DNA from: Photorhabdus thracensis
GTDB taxonomy: Bacteria > Pseudomonadota > Gammaproteobacteria > Enterobacterales > Enterobacteriaceae
Reading direction: 5' to 3'
Assembly (NCBI RefSeq): GCF_001010285.1
Contig: NZ_CP011104.1
Coordinates: 2,418,001-2,482,000 of the forward strand
Length of the DNA stretch: 64,000 bases
This document shows positions 25,362 through 33,737 of the stretch, one piece after another (positions within the stretch are counted from its first letter, which is position 1; every line of letters begins with the position of its first letter). Under the pieces are notes generated by a model. It made no database searches and was not told the origin of the DNA. It was given only the letters and a program-made list of their open reading frames with translations. A program made the translations under genes and the position numbers.

Positions 25362-25389
25362 ATTATACTCGTGAAAAATCTCACAGCAA
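25362..25389 (-). promoter_or_regulatory. Promoter of pyrL-pyrB
   Basis: On the reverse strand TTGCTG (-35) and TATAAT (-10) are 16 bp apart and lie 26 bp before the pyrL start. Confidence 0.75.
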
Positions 25390-25463
25390 GCGTTTGCCTG
25401 AAGAAAAATGATATTGGCAGGAGCACCTCTTTACGGACATATTCCCGCGGATATCATAAGTGA

Positions 25464-26480
25464 CTAGATTTTAAGATCACTTGCCAGTGTCGCTACCATT
25501 ACCGCTTTAATGGTATGCAGACGATTTTCTGCTTGATCAAACACAATGCTATGCTCTGACTCAAAAACTTCATTGGTGACTTCCAGCCCTCCATACATAT
25601 TAAATTCAGCGGCGAGTTGCTTGCCTAACGTCGTTTCTTCATCATGGAATGCGGGCAGGCAGTGCAGGAATTTTACCTGTGGGTTGCCTGTCATTTTCAC
25701 CACATCCATATTCACCTGATAAGGTTTTAATAGGTTAACCCGTTGTTGCCAAACTTCTTTTGGCTCTCCCATAGAAACCCAGACATCGGTATAAAGAAAA
25801 TCAGCGTCTTTAACCCCCTCAGGGACATTTTCGGTTAGCGTAATTTTCCCGCCTGTTTTTTCGGCCAGTTTCTGACATTCAGCAACCAGTGTTGCATCTG
25901 GCCAGTACTGTTCAGGAGCAATTAACCGAACATCCATGCCTGTCAATGCCGCGGCTTCCAACATGGTATTACCCATATTGTTACGAGCATCCCCCAAGTA
26001 GGCGAATTTGATTTCTGATAGCGGTTTCTCTGATTGGTGCTCCTGAATAGTCAGCAAATCTGCCAGTAACTGAGTAGGGTGAAATTCATCCGTTAGCCCA
26101 TTCCATACAGGAATATCTGCATATTCTGCCAGGGCTTCAACCACTTTCTGAGCATAGCCGCGATATTGAATACCGTCATACATGCGGCCAAGTATACGGG
26201 CGGTATCCTTAATTGATTCTTTATGACCAATCTGGCTACCACTGGAACCAAGATAGGTGATATTTGCCCCCTGATCGTAAGCGGCTACTTCAAATGAACA
26301 TCGGGTGCGGGTGGAGTCTTTTTCAAAAATCAGCACAATATTTTTACCTGTTAGCCAGGCTTTTTCTGTGCCGGATTTTTTAGTCGATTTTAATTCAGCC
26401 GCCAGTTTTAGGAGGACATGGATTTCTGCTGAGGAAAAATCAAGCAGTCTTAGGAAATTACGTTGATAGAATGGATTCAT
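25464..26480 (-). CDS. argI: Ornithine carbamoyltransferase
   Basis: I start it at the ATG at 26480 ([10 protein letters not shown]), with GGAG upstream; 338 residues. It has the carbamoyl-phosphate loop [23 protein letters not shown] and the ornithine-binding HCLPAFHD motif. It makes citrulline in arginine synthesis. The neighbours pyrB and rraB match the argI locus of E. coli. Two ARG boxes precede it. Confidence 0.96.
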   Translation of the reverse strand: MNPFYQRNFLRLLDFSSAEIHVLLKLAAELKSTKKSGTEKAWLTGKNIVLIFEKDSTRTRCSFEVAAYDQGANITYLGSSGSQIGHKESIKDTARILGRMYDGIQYRGYAQKVVEALAEYADIPVWNGLTDEFHPTQLLADLLTIQEHQSEKPLSEIKFAYLGDARNNMGNTMLEAAALTGMDVRLIAPEQYWPDATLVAECQKLAEKTGGKITLTENVPEGVKDADFLYTDVWVSMGEPKEVWQQRVNLLKPYQVNMDVVKMTGNPQVKFLHCLPAFHDEETTLGKQLAAEFNMYGGLEVTNEVFESEHSIVFDQAENRLHTIKAVMVATLASDLKI

Positions 26481-26505
26481 TGTTGGATATCTCCACATTT
26501 ATTTC

Positions 26506-26544
26506 TTGCATTTAAATTCAATTTATATCTATAAAAATTCAATT
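26506..26544 (-). promoter_or_regulatory. Two tandem ARG boxes (ArgR operator)
   Basis: On the reverse strand two 18-bp sites, AATTGAATTTTTATAGAT (26527-26544) and AATTGAATTTAAATGCAA (26506-26523), are separated by 3 bp. Size, TGAAT core and spacing match the ArgR hexamer operator. Confidence 0.85.
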
Positions 26545-26644
26545 TCAACTCAGTGTTAGATTTCTTTGATGTAAACAGTGGTTAGCCTGCTTGTGGTGTG
26601 GGAGAATGAACGTTGGGACGGCCAACTGATTGAGGGTATTGGGT

Positions 26645-27061
26645 ATGGCAAATCAAAAAGACTTAGAAGAACAACGCGAAGAAACGCGCCTTATTATTGA
26701 AGAATTACTGGAAGATGGTAGTGATCCAGATGCGCTTTATGCCATTGAACACCACTTTTCTGCGGAAGATTTTAATCTGTTGGAAAAGGCGGCAGTTGAA
26801 GCCTTTAAGCTGGGTTATGAAGTGACTGACGCGGAAGAATTGGAAATCGAAGATGGTTCTATTCTGATGTGTTGTGATGTCATTAGCGAATGTGGGTTGA
26901 ATGCTGAATTGATCGATGCTCAGGTTGAACAACTGGTAAATCTGGCTCAGAAGATGGGTGTTAATTATGACGGCTGGGGCACTTATTTCGAAGATCCTGA
27001 TGAGCAAGATGAAGACGGCGAAGATGATTTGCCAGAGCAGGGTGAGACCAGACTTCATTAA
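26645..27061 (+). CDS. rraB: RraB, regulator of ribonuclease E
   Basis: A 138-residue very acidic protein ([28 protein letters not shown] at the start, seen as [35 protein letters not shown] at the end), as for E. coli RraB (YjgD). It binds RNase E and alters degradosome composition and mRNA decay. It is divergent from argI as in E. coli. I take the second ATG at 26645 rather than the start five codons upstream. Confidence 0.93.
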   Translation: MANQKDLEEQREETRLIIEELLEDGSDPDALYAIEHHFSAEDFNLLEKAAVEAFKLGYEVTDAEELEIEDGSILMCCDVISECGLNAELIDAQVEQLVNLAQKMGVNYDGWGTYFEDPDEQDEDGEDDLPEQGETRLH

Positions 27062-27127
27062 TAAAATCAGTTCGTTATAAATCTTGTGCTAGCCCTGGTT
27101 GTGGCTGATGCATGTAATTCAAAATAA

Positions 27128-27170
27128 AATAGTCCTTATATGCTTTTGCGAATAAGGACTATTGTATTTT
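27128..27170 (+). terminator. Rho-independent terminator after rraB
   Basis: AATAGTCCTTAT / ATAAGGACTATT with a 12-base loop and TGTATTTT after it. Confidence 0.85.
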
Positions 27171-27176
27171 AGTGGA

Positions 27177-28036
27177 TTATCTTATCAAACCATGTTCTCT
27201 GACCTTTGAAAGAATCGTCCCTCTTCTGATTTGGTTTGCCTCATTGACTTCCCGCTTTAATTCTTGTCCCAGCTCATTAGAAACCAGATCTTTATGTTTT
27301 TCTGCGAGTTCTCCTAACTCTTCTGCGGTATGAACAACGCCGGTCACTTTCCATGCCAGAGACAGGCCTTTTAATGCCACTTTAGCCACTGGATGTGGTG
27401 TAATTGCTGCTGCTGTATCTCGCGGCCGGTTGCTGACCAGGTAAGAGACCGCACAATAACTTTTTCGGATTGGCCTTTTAGCGTTAACCAACTCCCTTTC
27501 AGTTGGCCTGCCACGTCATAAGCCAGCCGTTGTACATTTCCCTTCGCATCGATCTGGGTTAGCAGAGCACCAATGGCATCGGTTTTATTTTGAGTCGTGA
27601 GTATATTGTCATTCAGTTTTGTCCGCCTATTATTTTCATCGTCGCTGCGCCAGTCAGCTTCCTGATCGTCGGCTATCAGCTGACGGGATTGCGATAAAAT
27701 GGTTCCTGTCAGGGAAAGGCTTTCCAGTTGTACCAGCCCCGCAGTGTCATAATGGCGTACACATTGTCCGGCGAGATTTTGGTTTTTCTCCGCATCTGAA
27801 TGACTTGCCCAGATAAGGCGTTCTGTGATTTTCTCGCTTTCTTGCACCAACTCGGTGACGGTGAGTCAGCGGCCGGGCAGGGTGTTATCTTCATAGTGAT
27901 TGGTTTGACGAACACCTATTGCATTGATGTTTAGTACTGGGCGTCCTTCGATATCGTTCAATGTAATGGTCCGGCCAGCATCAATACTTTCTTCACGCAG
28001 TGTGTTGCCAACCAGATTAAAGACACGAGTAAAGTT
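27177..28036 (-). pseudogene. tccC-like insecticidal toxin complex gene, remnant
   Basis: Reverse-strand pieces resemble the Rhs/YD-repeat core of Photorhabdus TccC toxins: RVFNLVGNTLREESIDAG, LNDIEGRPVLNINAIG, LAGQCVRHYDTAGL and GNVQRLAYDVAGQLKGSW. A stop codon interrupts the frame at about 27853 and a frame change occurs at about 27430. A further piece (27177-27430; VALKGLSLAWKVTGVVHTAEEL) may come from a toxin C-terminal domain. The N-terminal several hundred residues are missing. TccC proteins carry ADP-ribosyltransferase-type toxins inside the Tc cocoon; nothing functional remains here. Confidence 0.85.
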
Positions 28037-28435
28037 CCAACTAAATGATATTGAATGGGGTTAATTTAAAGTTGTTTTTGGGTATATGTTAAAGATTTGT
28101 TTTATCATTGAGTATGTTTTTGATATTACAGATTTATTTCCGGATGTTTAAATAAAGTATATAAGGCACTTTGGTTGTTCTTTATATTAACTCTCTGATG
28201 TGAAATAAATTAAGATTAATTATTGCAATTGTCTATAATATAGGTATTGGTAAAGGATGTAAAGAATTCTAATTTATTAACCGAAGAAAATAATTCAGTT
28301 TTATAATTGGTTTTCCTAACACATTGATATTGTTTGGCATGATTTTACTCTATATTAGTAAGTTAATAGTAATATCATATATATTAACATTAATTACCTT
28401 AGGAAAATAACATTAACTTAAAAAAGGTGTTTCAA
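28037..28435. other. AT-rich intergenic stretch
   Basis: About 400 bp of low-G+C DNA between the toxin remnant and the orphan gene. It presumably holds that gene's promoter; I see no ORF or RNA gene. Confidence 0.4.
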
Positions 28436-28822
28436 ATGGCTAGCGTAACTCATATTAGGAAAATTATTAATGATACTCCCAGAAAAATCTATATTGTGGA
28501 AGGTCAAAATAATGGCAGGACTCATACTATTAACGCTAATTCTGGATTGATAAGTAACATTAAGGTGCCATGGATTGGGAATCAAGAGGAGAGTAATAAG
28601 GCTATCCGTATAACGATAGTGGGTGAACCAAGCACCGCGATTATTTGGGTTTTTCAAGATTATTGGAATCCTCCTCATAAGGATCAAATGAAATATTATA
28701 AAGGAGAGAATTTTAGCTATGCAAATGCAAAGAATATAGAAGGGCCAAGTTCAGGAGGCGGGAATAAAACTTTGCGTTTCTATATAGATAATAATCAGGT
28801 GTTGAAATTCAAAATAATTTAA
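28436..28822 (+). CDS. Unrecognised 128-residue protein next to toxin remnant
   Basis: The ATG at 28436 has AAGGTG upstream; a GTG three codons earlier is less likely. The protein has no signal peptide or membrane segment. It is rich in Asn, Ile and aromatic residues with alternating hydrophobic stretches (KIYIVEGQNN, AIRITIVGEP, AIIWVFQDYWNPP, TLRFYIDNNQVLKFKII), which suggests a beta-sandwich, such as a lectin-like or crystal-type protein. I do not recognise a family with confidence. It stands alone, with its own terminator, beside tccC debris, so a role in host interaction is possible but only inferred. Confidence 0.7.
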   Translation: MASVTHIRKIINDTPRKIYIVEGQNNGRTHTINANSGLISNIKVPWIGNQEESNKAIRITIVGEPSTAIIWVFQDYWNPPHKDQMKYYKGENFSYANAKNIEGPSSGGGNKTLRFYIDNNQVLKFKII

Positions 28823-28831
28823 TGAAGAGAA

Positions 28832-28866
28832 AACCGCCTCTTGCAAAAAGAGGCGGTTATTTTCTT
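28832..28866. terminator. Bidirectional terminator
   Basis: AACCGCCTCTT / AAGAGGCGGTT (six-base loop) with A/T-rich flanks on both sides lies between the orphan gene and the convergent transporter operon. Confidence 0.85.
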
Positions 28867-29638
28867 ATTTAGAAACGTCGGTGCCAAAATATTGAGTAGA
28901 AATACGCAAATAAGTGCCATCAGCTTTGATATCGGCTAACGCTTTATCGATAGCAGCTTGTAATTCTGGTTCGCCTTTTCGTATTAGAATACCGACTTGA
29001 TCACCATTGGGTTCAGTTGCGACAATTTTTACCGGTGCATTAGGTTTGTGTTTCTTGAAATCCAGATAGGAGAGATTATCGTTGATAGTAGCATCGGCTC
29101 TGCCTGTAGCAACCAAATCAATTGACTGATTAAATCCTTCAGTGGGGACGATTTCTGCGCCGTGACGTTTTGCTAACTGAGCGTAATTGCTGGTCAAGCT
29201 GTGGCTTGATGTTTTACCTTTCAGGTCGTTGAACGTTTTAATACTGTCATTATTTTTGCGGGTGATAAGTACGGCTTTAGAGATAATATAAGGCGCGGAA
29301 AAGTCATATTTCTTTTTACGCTCTGGCGTAATAGCGACTTGATTAATTACTGCGTCATAGCGTTTGGCATCAAGTCCGGCAATAAGCCCATCCCATTTTC
29401 CTTCAGTGAATTCCGCTTTGACATTCAGACGGCGTGCGATTTCGCGACCAATATCAACATCAAAGCCGGTTAAGGTTCCTGAAGCATCGTGATAGGTAAA
29501 TGGCGGATAGGTTCCTTCGGTAGCGATTTTAAACACGCCGGCTGATTTAATGTTATTAAGACCAGACTCTGCACTGGCAGAATATGCAATGCCAAATTGA
29601 ATGACGCCAGCCAATAATACGGTAAGGAATGCTTTCAT
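28865..29638 (-). CDS. Periplasmic amino acid (cystine-type) binding protein 1
   Basis: A 257-residue family 3 solute-binding protein. The signal peptide (residues 1-23) ends SASA. It carries EGTYPPFTYHDASG, LTGFDVDIGREIARRL, KWDGLIAGLDAKRYDAVINQVAIT, read here as motifs that match TcyJ/FliY-like cystine-binding proteins. It is the last gene of the transporter set and lies 93 bp after the ATPase gene. It is a close paralogue of the protein at 31449-32222. Substrate is inferred from similarity; other polar amino acids are possible. Confidence 0.88.
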   Translation of the reverse strand: MKAFLTVLLAGVIQFGIAYSASAESGLNNIKSAGVFKIATEGTYPPFTYHDASGTLTGFDVDIGREIARRLNVKAEFTEGKWDGLIAGLDAKRYDAVINQVAITPERKKKYDFSAPYIISKAVLITRKNNDSIKTFNDLKGKTSSHSLTSNYAQLAKRHGAEIVPTEGFNQSIDLVATGRADATINDNLSYLDFKKHKPNAPVKIVATEPNGDQVGILIRKGEPELQAAIDKALADIKADGTYLRISTQYFGTDVSK

Positions 29639-29730
29639 TTTATTTCTCCAAACTGTCAGAAAATTTATTTAATCGTAATTGACTTGATGGATTCAAAGCG
29701 CAATTACGGCAAGGTATTTTTAACGGTGGG

Positions 29731-30495
29731 TTATATCTCCCAATCCGGTAAGGTATTCGTTAAAGTTGAAACAAATTCAACTGTCCGCTGCTTGAGGGCA
29801 CGGGTAAAGATCGTTTTCGACGTCCCCGATTCAACAATTTCGCCAGATTCTAAAAATATGACGTTGTAGGCAAGATTAGCTGCCAGACGCAGATCGTGTG
29901 TTGCCATCAACATCGTCGTTCCTTCTTTAGCCAACTGTTTCAATACAGCAACCACTTCCAGCGATAATTCCGGATCAAGCGCGGAAGTTGGTTCATCACA
30001 CAATAACACTTTGGGGGAAGGTGCCAGCGCCCTGGCAATTGCTACACGCTGTTGCTGACCACCGGATAGTGTGGCAGGCAAGACATCGGCTTTGTGTGAC
30101 ATACCAACCTTTTCCAGTAGCTCAAGCACCCGCTTTTTAGCCTTTTCAGGCGACCATTTCTGTACCCAAATAAGCCCTTCCATAATGTTTTCAATCACCG
30201 TCAGATGAGGGAAAAGCTGAAAATTTTGAAACACCATGCCGGTTTGCTGGCGGATCCGTTGTATATCCTTATGGGCAATGCGCTCTTTACCGATGAAGGT
30301 CATGCTTTCACTGCCGATTTGGAGTTTCCCGGCCTGGGGAATTTCTAATAAATTGATGCAGCGTAACAGCGTGCTTTTGCCACTTCCTGATGGGCCAATC
30401 AGGGCGGTAAGACTGCCTTCCTCAATGGTAAGATCGATATTTTTCAGGACTTTTTGTCCGTCAAAACTTTTTTCAATGCCGGAGAGCTGAATCAT
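29731..30495 (-). CDS. Amino acid ABC transporter ATP-binding protein
   Basis: A 254-residue ABC ATPase with Walker A GPSGSGKST, signature LSGGQQQR, Walker B VLLCDEPTSALDP and the switch His in ATHDLRLA. It is of the polar amino acid (GlnQ/TcyN) class. Its start overlaps the permease gene by 23 bp. Confidence 0.95.
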   Translation of the reverse strand: MIQLSGIEKSFDGQKVLKNIDLTIEEGSLTALIGPSGSGKSTLLRCINLLEIPQAGKLQIGSESMTFIGKERIAHKDIQRIRQQTGMVFQNFQLFPHLTVIENIMEGLIWVQKWSPEKAKKRVLELLEKVGMSHKADVLPATLSGGQQQRVAIARALAPSPKVLLCDEPTSALDPELSLEVVAVLKQLAKEGTTMLMATHDLRLAANLAYNVIFLESGEIVESGTSKTIFTRALKQRTVEFVSTLTNTLPDWEI

Positions 30496-31174
30496 CTTTT
30501 AATTCCTTTGTATCACTCTGTTGTGAAAACTTCTTTTCCAGACGAGTTTGCAATGATGACAATACTGAACTGATTATCAGATAAAGTATTGCAGCCTCGG
30601 TATAAAGAATGAGGGGTTGATAAGTCACCGCAGCAATACGTTGTGCAGCAAGGAAAAGCTCCGGTACGGTAATGACTGAGGCTAATGAAGTATCTTTCAC
30701 CAGAGAAATAAATGTGTTTGAGAGTGGCGGAATAGCGATTCTCGCAGCTTGAGGCAGAATGATCCGGCGTAATGATTGTGTCCAGCTCATACCAATAGAA
30801 TAAGCCGCTTCCCATTGTCCTTTTGGCACAGACAATAAAGTGGCGCGAATCACCTCAGATGTATAGGCGCCAATATTCAGAGTGAAACCAATAACGGCTG
30901 AGGTAAATGCGCCCAGCGTAATACCGACGCTGGGTAAGGCATAAAAAATTAGAAACAGTTGTACAAGTAACGGTGTACCACGGATCAGCCATACGTAGAA
31001 TTTGACGACAGCAATAAGTGGTTTTGGCCCGTAAAGCCGGATTAGTGCAACGATAAACCCAAGTATGATACCAAGAGTAAAGGTAATAAGCGTCAGCGGA
31101 ATAGTGAAAGTAAAGCCTGCATAAAGCATAGGCCAAAAAGAATCGAGTACTAAATTAAACCAGGATGGCTCCAT
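30473..31174 (-). CDS. Amino acid ABC transporter permease
   Basis: A 233-residue inner-membrane protein of the HisM/TcyL type: five hydrophobic segments, the leader LYAGFTFTIPLTLITF, RGTPLLVQLFLIFY, and the EAA loop EAAYSIGMSWTQSLRRIILPQA that contacts the ATPase. It is the only permease here, so it probably works as a homodimer. It shares an upstream region with the second binding protein gene. Confidence 0.94.
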   Translation of the reverse strand: MEPSWFNLVLDSFWPMLYAGFTFTIPLTLITFTLGIILGFIVALIRLYGPKPLIAVVKFYVWLIRGTPLLVQLFLIFYALPSVGITLGAFTSAVIGFTLNIGAYTSEVIRATLLSVPKGQWEAAYSIGMSWTQSLRRIILPQAARIAIPPLSNTFISLVKDTSLASVITVPELFLAAQRIAAVTYQPLILYTEAAILYLIISSVLSSLQTRLEKKFSQQSDTKELKDDSALRH

Positions 31175-31189
31175 ATACTTTCCCTATTG

Positions 31190-31300
31190 TGTAATATAAA
31201 AATATATTTATTTTTATGAGATTGTTTTAAATATCATATGGCAAGCTGGGAGTTTATATATATAAAATAAAGTTATATCATATTGTCATTTTAGATATAT
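31190..31300 (-). repeat. Upstream region repeated before the permease and the second binding protein
   Basis: The stretch upstream of the permease (including 31254-31300) is similar to 32275-32380 upstream of the second binding protein gene: both hold ATATATAAAATAAA, TTATATCATATTGT and AGATATAT in the same order and spacing. This looks like a duplicated promoter/operator region; the regulator is unknown. Confidence 0.65.
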
Positions 31301-31448
31301 CAAAGAATTTGTATAAATCAATCTATTTCATGTTTGATGAAAATATTTCCTGATTCTTCAATTCAACTGGATTAACGATAAAGTTCCCTGGTCAGAATTT
31401 GTATCCAACGTTGAGGGAACTGGTGTATTTGAGTAAGGTATGCTTCAC

Positions 31449-32222
31449 TTATTTGGGAGTATTGTCGCCAAAGTATTGAGCCCAGATGCGCTGATAGGTG
31501 CCATCGGCTTTGATATCAACGATTGCTTTATCAATAGCCGTTTTTAGTTCTGATTCGCCTTGGCGGAGTAAAATTGCTGTCTGCCCTGCGTTTGGATCAG
31601 ACGCAACAATTTTCACCGGTGCATTTGGCTTGTGCTTCTTATAGTCCAGATAAGAGAGGCTATCGTTGATAGTGGCATCGGCTCTACCGGTACTGACCAG
31701 TTCGATTTCCTGGCTAAATCCATTCGTGCCGATGATTTCCGCACCATTATTTCTCGCTATCTGAGCGAAGTTGTTGGTCAGAGTATGTGCTGAGGTTTTG
31801 CCTTTCAAGTCACTGAATGTTTTTATGCTGTTGTTATTTTTATTGGTGATAAGTACGGCTTGAGATGTGATATATGGAATAGAAAAATCATATTTTTTCT
31901 GGCGTTCAGGGGTAATTGCAATTTGATTAATAACAGCGTCGGAACGTCCGGCATCCAGCCCGGCAATAAGACCATCCCATTTTCCTTCAATAAATGTCGG
32001 TTTGACATTTAACCGATGGGCAATTTCACGACCGATATCGACATCAAAACCAGTCAAAGAACCTGACGCGTCGCGATAGGTAAAGGGAGGGTAAGCCCCT
32101 TCAGTTGCAATTCTGAATATGCCGGTGGATTGAATCTTATCAAGCGTTGATTCTGCATTAGCAGAATGTACAAGACCAAATTGAACAGTACTTGCCAATA
32201 ACAGGGTAAAAATTATTTTCAT
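31449..32222 (-). CDS. Periplasmic amino acid (cystine-type) binding protein 2
   Basis: A 257-residue paralogue of the 28865-29638 protein, with the same length and closely matching sequence throughout (EGAYPPFTYRDASG, KWDGLIAGLDAGRSDAVINQIAIT). The signal peptide ends NANAES-like (SANA). It is separated from the permease by 274 bp containing the repeated regulatory region, so it may be transcribed separately. Two binding proteins sharing one permease recall the TcyJ/TcyK pair of Bacillus. It may widen the substrate range. Confidence 0.88.
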   Translation of the reverse strand: MKIIFTLLLASTVQFGLVHSANAESTLDKIQSTGIFRIATEGAYPPFTYRDASGSLTGFDVDIGREIAHRLNVKPTFIEGKWDGLIAGLDAGRSDAVINQIAITPERQKKYDFSIPYITSQAVLITNKNNNSIKTFSDLKGKTSAHTLTNNFAQIARNNGAEIIGTNGFSQEIELVSTGRADATINDSLSYLDYKKHKPNAPVKIVASDPNAGQTAILLRQGESELKTAIDKAIVDIKADGTYQRIWAQYFGDNTPK

Positions 32223-32274
32223 TTTATTTCTCCAGATTATTAGAGTTATTAAATTATAATTTGATGTTTTACTG

Positions 32275-32380
32275 GTAATAATATATTTATTTGTGTGATT
32301 TTATTCCAGATATAATATGAGAAATTTAATGATTTATATATAAAATAAAATTATATCATATTGTAATTTCAGATATATAA
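32275..32380 (-). repeat. Second copy of the repeated upstream region
   Basis: Partner of the 31190-31300 region; see that entry. It directly precedes the second binding protein gene. Confidence 0.65.
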
Positions 32381-32472
32381 ATGTGAAAAATTAATAAAAT
32401 AAATATTTATTATATGTGTAATTATTAATGAAATAGATGTTATTATTTTCAATATATTTGATGATGTTTATA

Positions 32473-33622
32473 AATAAGATTTCATAATTGTGCTACACCC
32501 ATTTTTTGTCTTCCTGGCTTTTGCTGTGATGAAAACGATGCCAAAAAGGCATCAACATAATTCAGTAACTGCCACATAAATTGACAACAATGATTTCGCG
32601 TTATTGTCTCATGGAGCGATTGCCATAACCGTTCTATTTTATTTAGCCCCGGTAAATAGACCGGTAAAAACAACAGGGTAAATTTTGGATGTCGTGCCAG
32701 CCAGTCCTTTACCTTCTGACTTTTATGAATACAGTAGTTATCTAAGATTAATGTGAGGGTTTCCGCATGGGGATATTGATGATTCAGTTCATCTAACATT
32801 TTGATAAATAAATCAGAATTCTTTTTTATTCCTTTAACATAGGTGATTTGCTCTGTTTGGGCATTAAGGCAGCCCGCAAGGTAATGTTTTTCGTTTTTTC
32901 CCGGGGTGATAACCCGTTTTTGTTGTCCTTTGAAGCACCAGTCCGCGCCGATTTTCGGGTTTAAATCAATATCCACCTCATCTTCATAAAAAACGGGATG
33001 TTTTTCTGAAATGTTCGCTTTGGCTTCCGCGATCTTTGCCATTTTCTCATCGTATTCGGGATCAGGTTGTTTCACTGTGGGTGCCGCTCTACGCCAGACA
33101 ATCCCCACCTGAGCAAAGTAACGATAAAGGACATTTTGCGTCAGAGAGAGGTTGAGTAATTCATTGAGGGTATGAGTCATGAGTTCAAGGCTCCAGCGAG
33201 AGCGGAGATAGCCTAACTTTTGGGGGGATTGCTGTAATAAGAAAAGTAAGAGGTTATAGAGTGGGGAGAGATCCCAGACAACAGGTCGGCCAACGGGTAA
33301 ACTTTCGAGTCCTTCCAGCCCATATAATGTAAACCACTGAACCCAACGATTGACGGAAGAGCGTGCGGCATGAAGGGTCTTGGCGACATAAGTCACTGTC
33401 AATCCTTCATTGAGCATCAATAACGCCGTTAATCGACGGGAATAGTTCTTATCACGGGTTTTATGGATAAGTTTTCTCATTTTCTGGCATTCATCTTGAG
33501 GTATAGGTGCTATGATAGGCATCACTCAGTCCGTGTTGGGGTTTGGGATTTTTCGCAATTGATCAGATCGCAAAAATCGGACTGAGTTCCCTCCAAGTGA
33601 TCTATTATTTTGAAAAGTTATT
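32473..33622 (-). mobile_element. IS630-family element, copy 1
   Basis: A 1150-bp element bounded by terminal repeats AATAACTTTTCA and (inverse) AATAAGATTTCA and flanked by the TA dinucleotides usual for IS630/Tc1-mariner insertions. It is almost identical to the copy at 44898-46047, in the opposite orientation. Confidence 0.92.
32482..33522 (-). CDS. IS630-family transposase
   Basis: A 346-residue transposase. The N-terminal helix-turn-helix part reads NEGLTVTYVAKTLHAARSSVNRWV (shown here in part: VAKTLHAARSSVNRW) and the DDE core has YEDEVDIDLNP, LILDNYCIHKS and NKIERLWQ. Compared with the second copy, this one keeps an open frame but differs in the conserved stretch near the last acidic residue: VYLPGLNKIE instead of VYSPWLNKIE. 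Those changes (Ser to Leu, Trp to Gly) could reduce activity. Confidence 0.93.
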   Translation of the reverse strand: MPIIAPIPQDECQKMRKLIHKTRDKNYSRRLTALLMLNEGLTVTYVAKTLHAARSSVNRWVQWFTLYGLEGLESLPVGRPVVWDLSPLYNLLLFLLQQSPQKLGYLRSRWSLELMTHTLNELLNLSLTQNVLYRYFAQVGIVWRRAAPTVKQPDPEYDEKMAKIAEAKANISEKHPVFYEDEVDIDLNPKIGADWCFKGQQKRVITPGKNEKHYLAGCLNAQTEQITYVKGIKKNSDLFIKMLDELNHQYPHAETLTLILDNYCIHKSQKVKDWLARHPKFTLLFLPVYLPGLNKIERLWQSLHETITRNHCCQFMWQLLNYVDAFLASFSSQQKPGRQKMGVAQL

Positions 33623-33677
33623 TATAGAATGACCTGGATTTACACTTTTTTATAAATTTTATCGTTTACGTTTTGAA

Positions 33678-33712
33678 TTAAAAAGCCACTGACAACGAAT
33701 TGCAGTGGCTTT
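33678..33712 (-). terminator. Rho-independent terminator of valS
   Basis: AAAGCCACTG / CAGTGGCTTT with an 11-base loop, followed by TTTTT on the reverse strand, 25 bp after the valS stop. Confidence 0.92.
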
Positions 33713-33737
33713 GATGAAAATTTACTTGTTGAGAATA

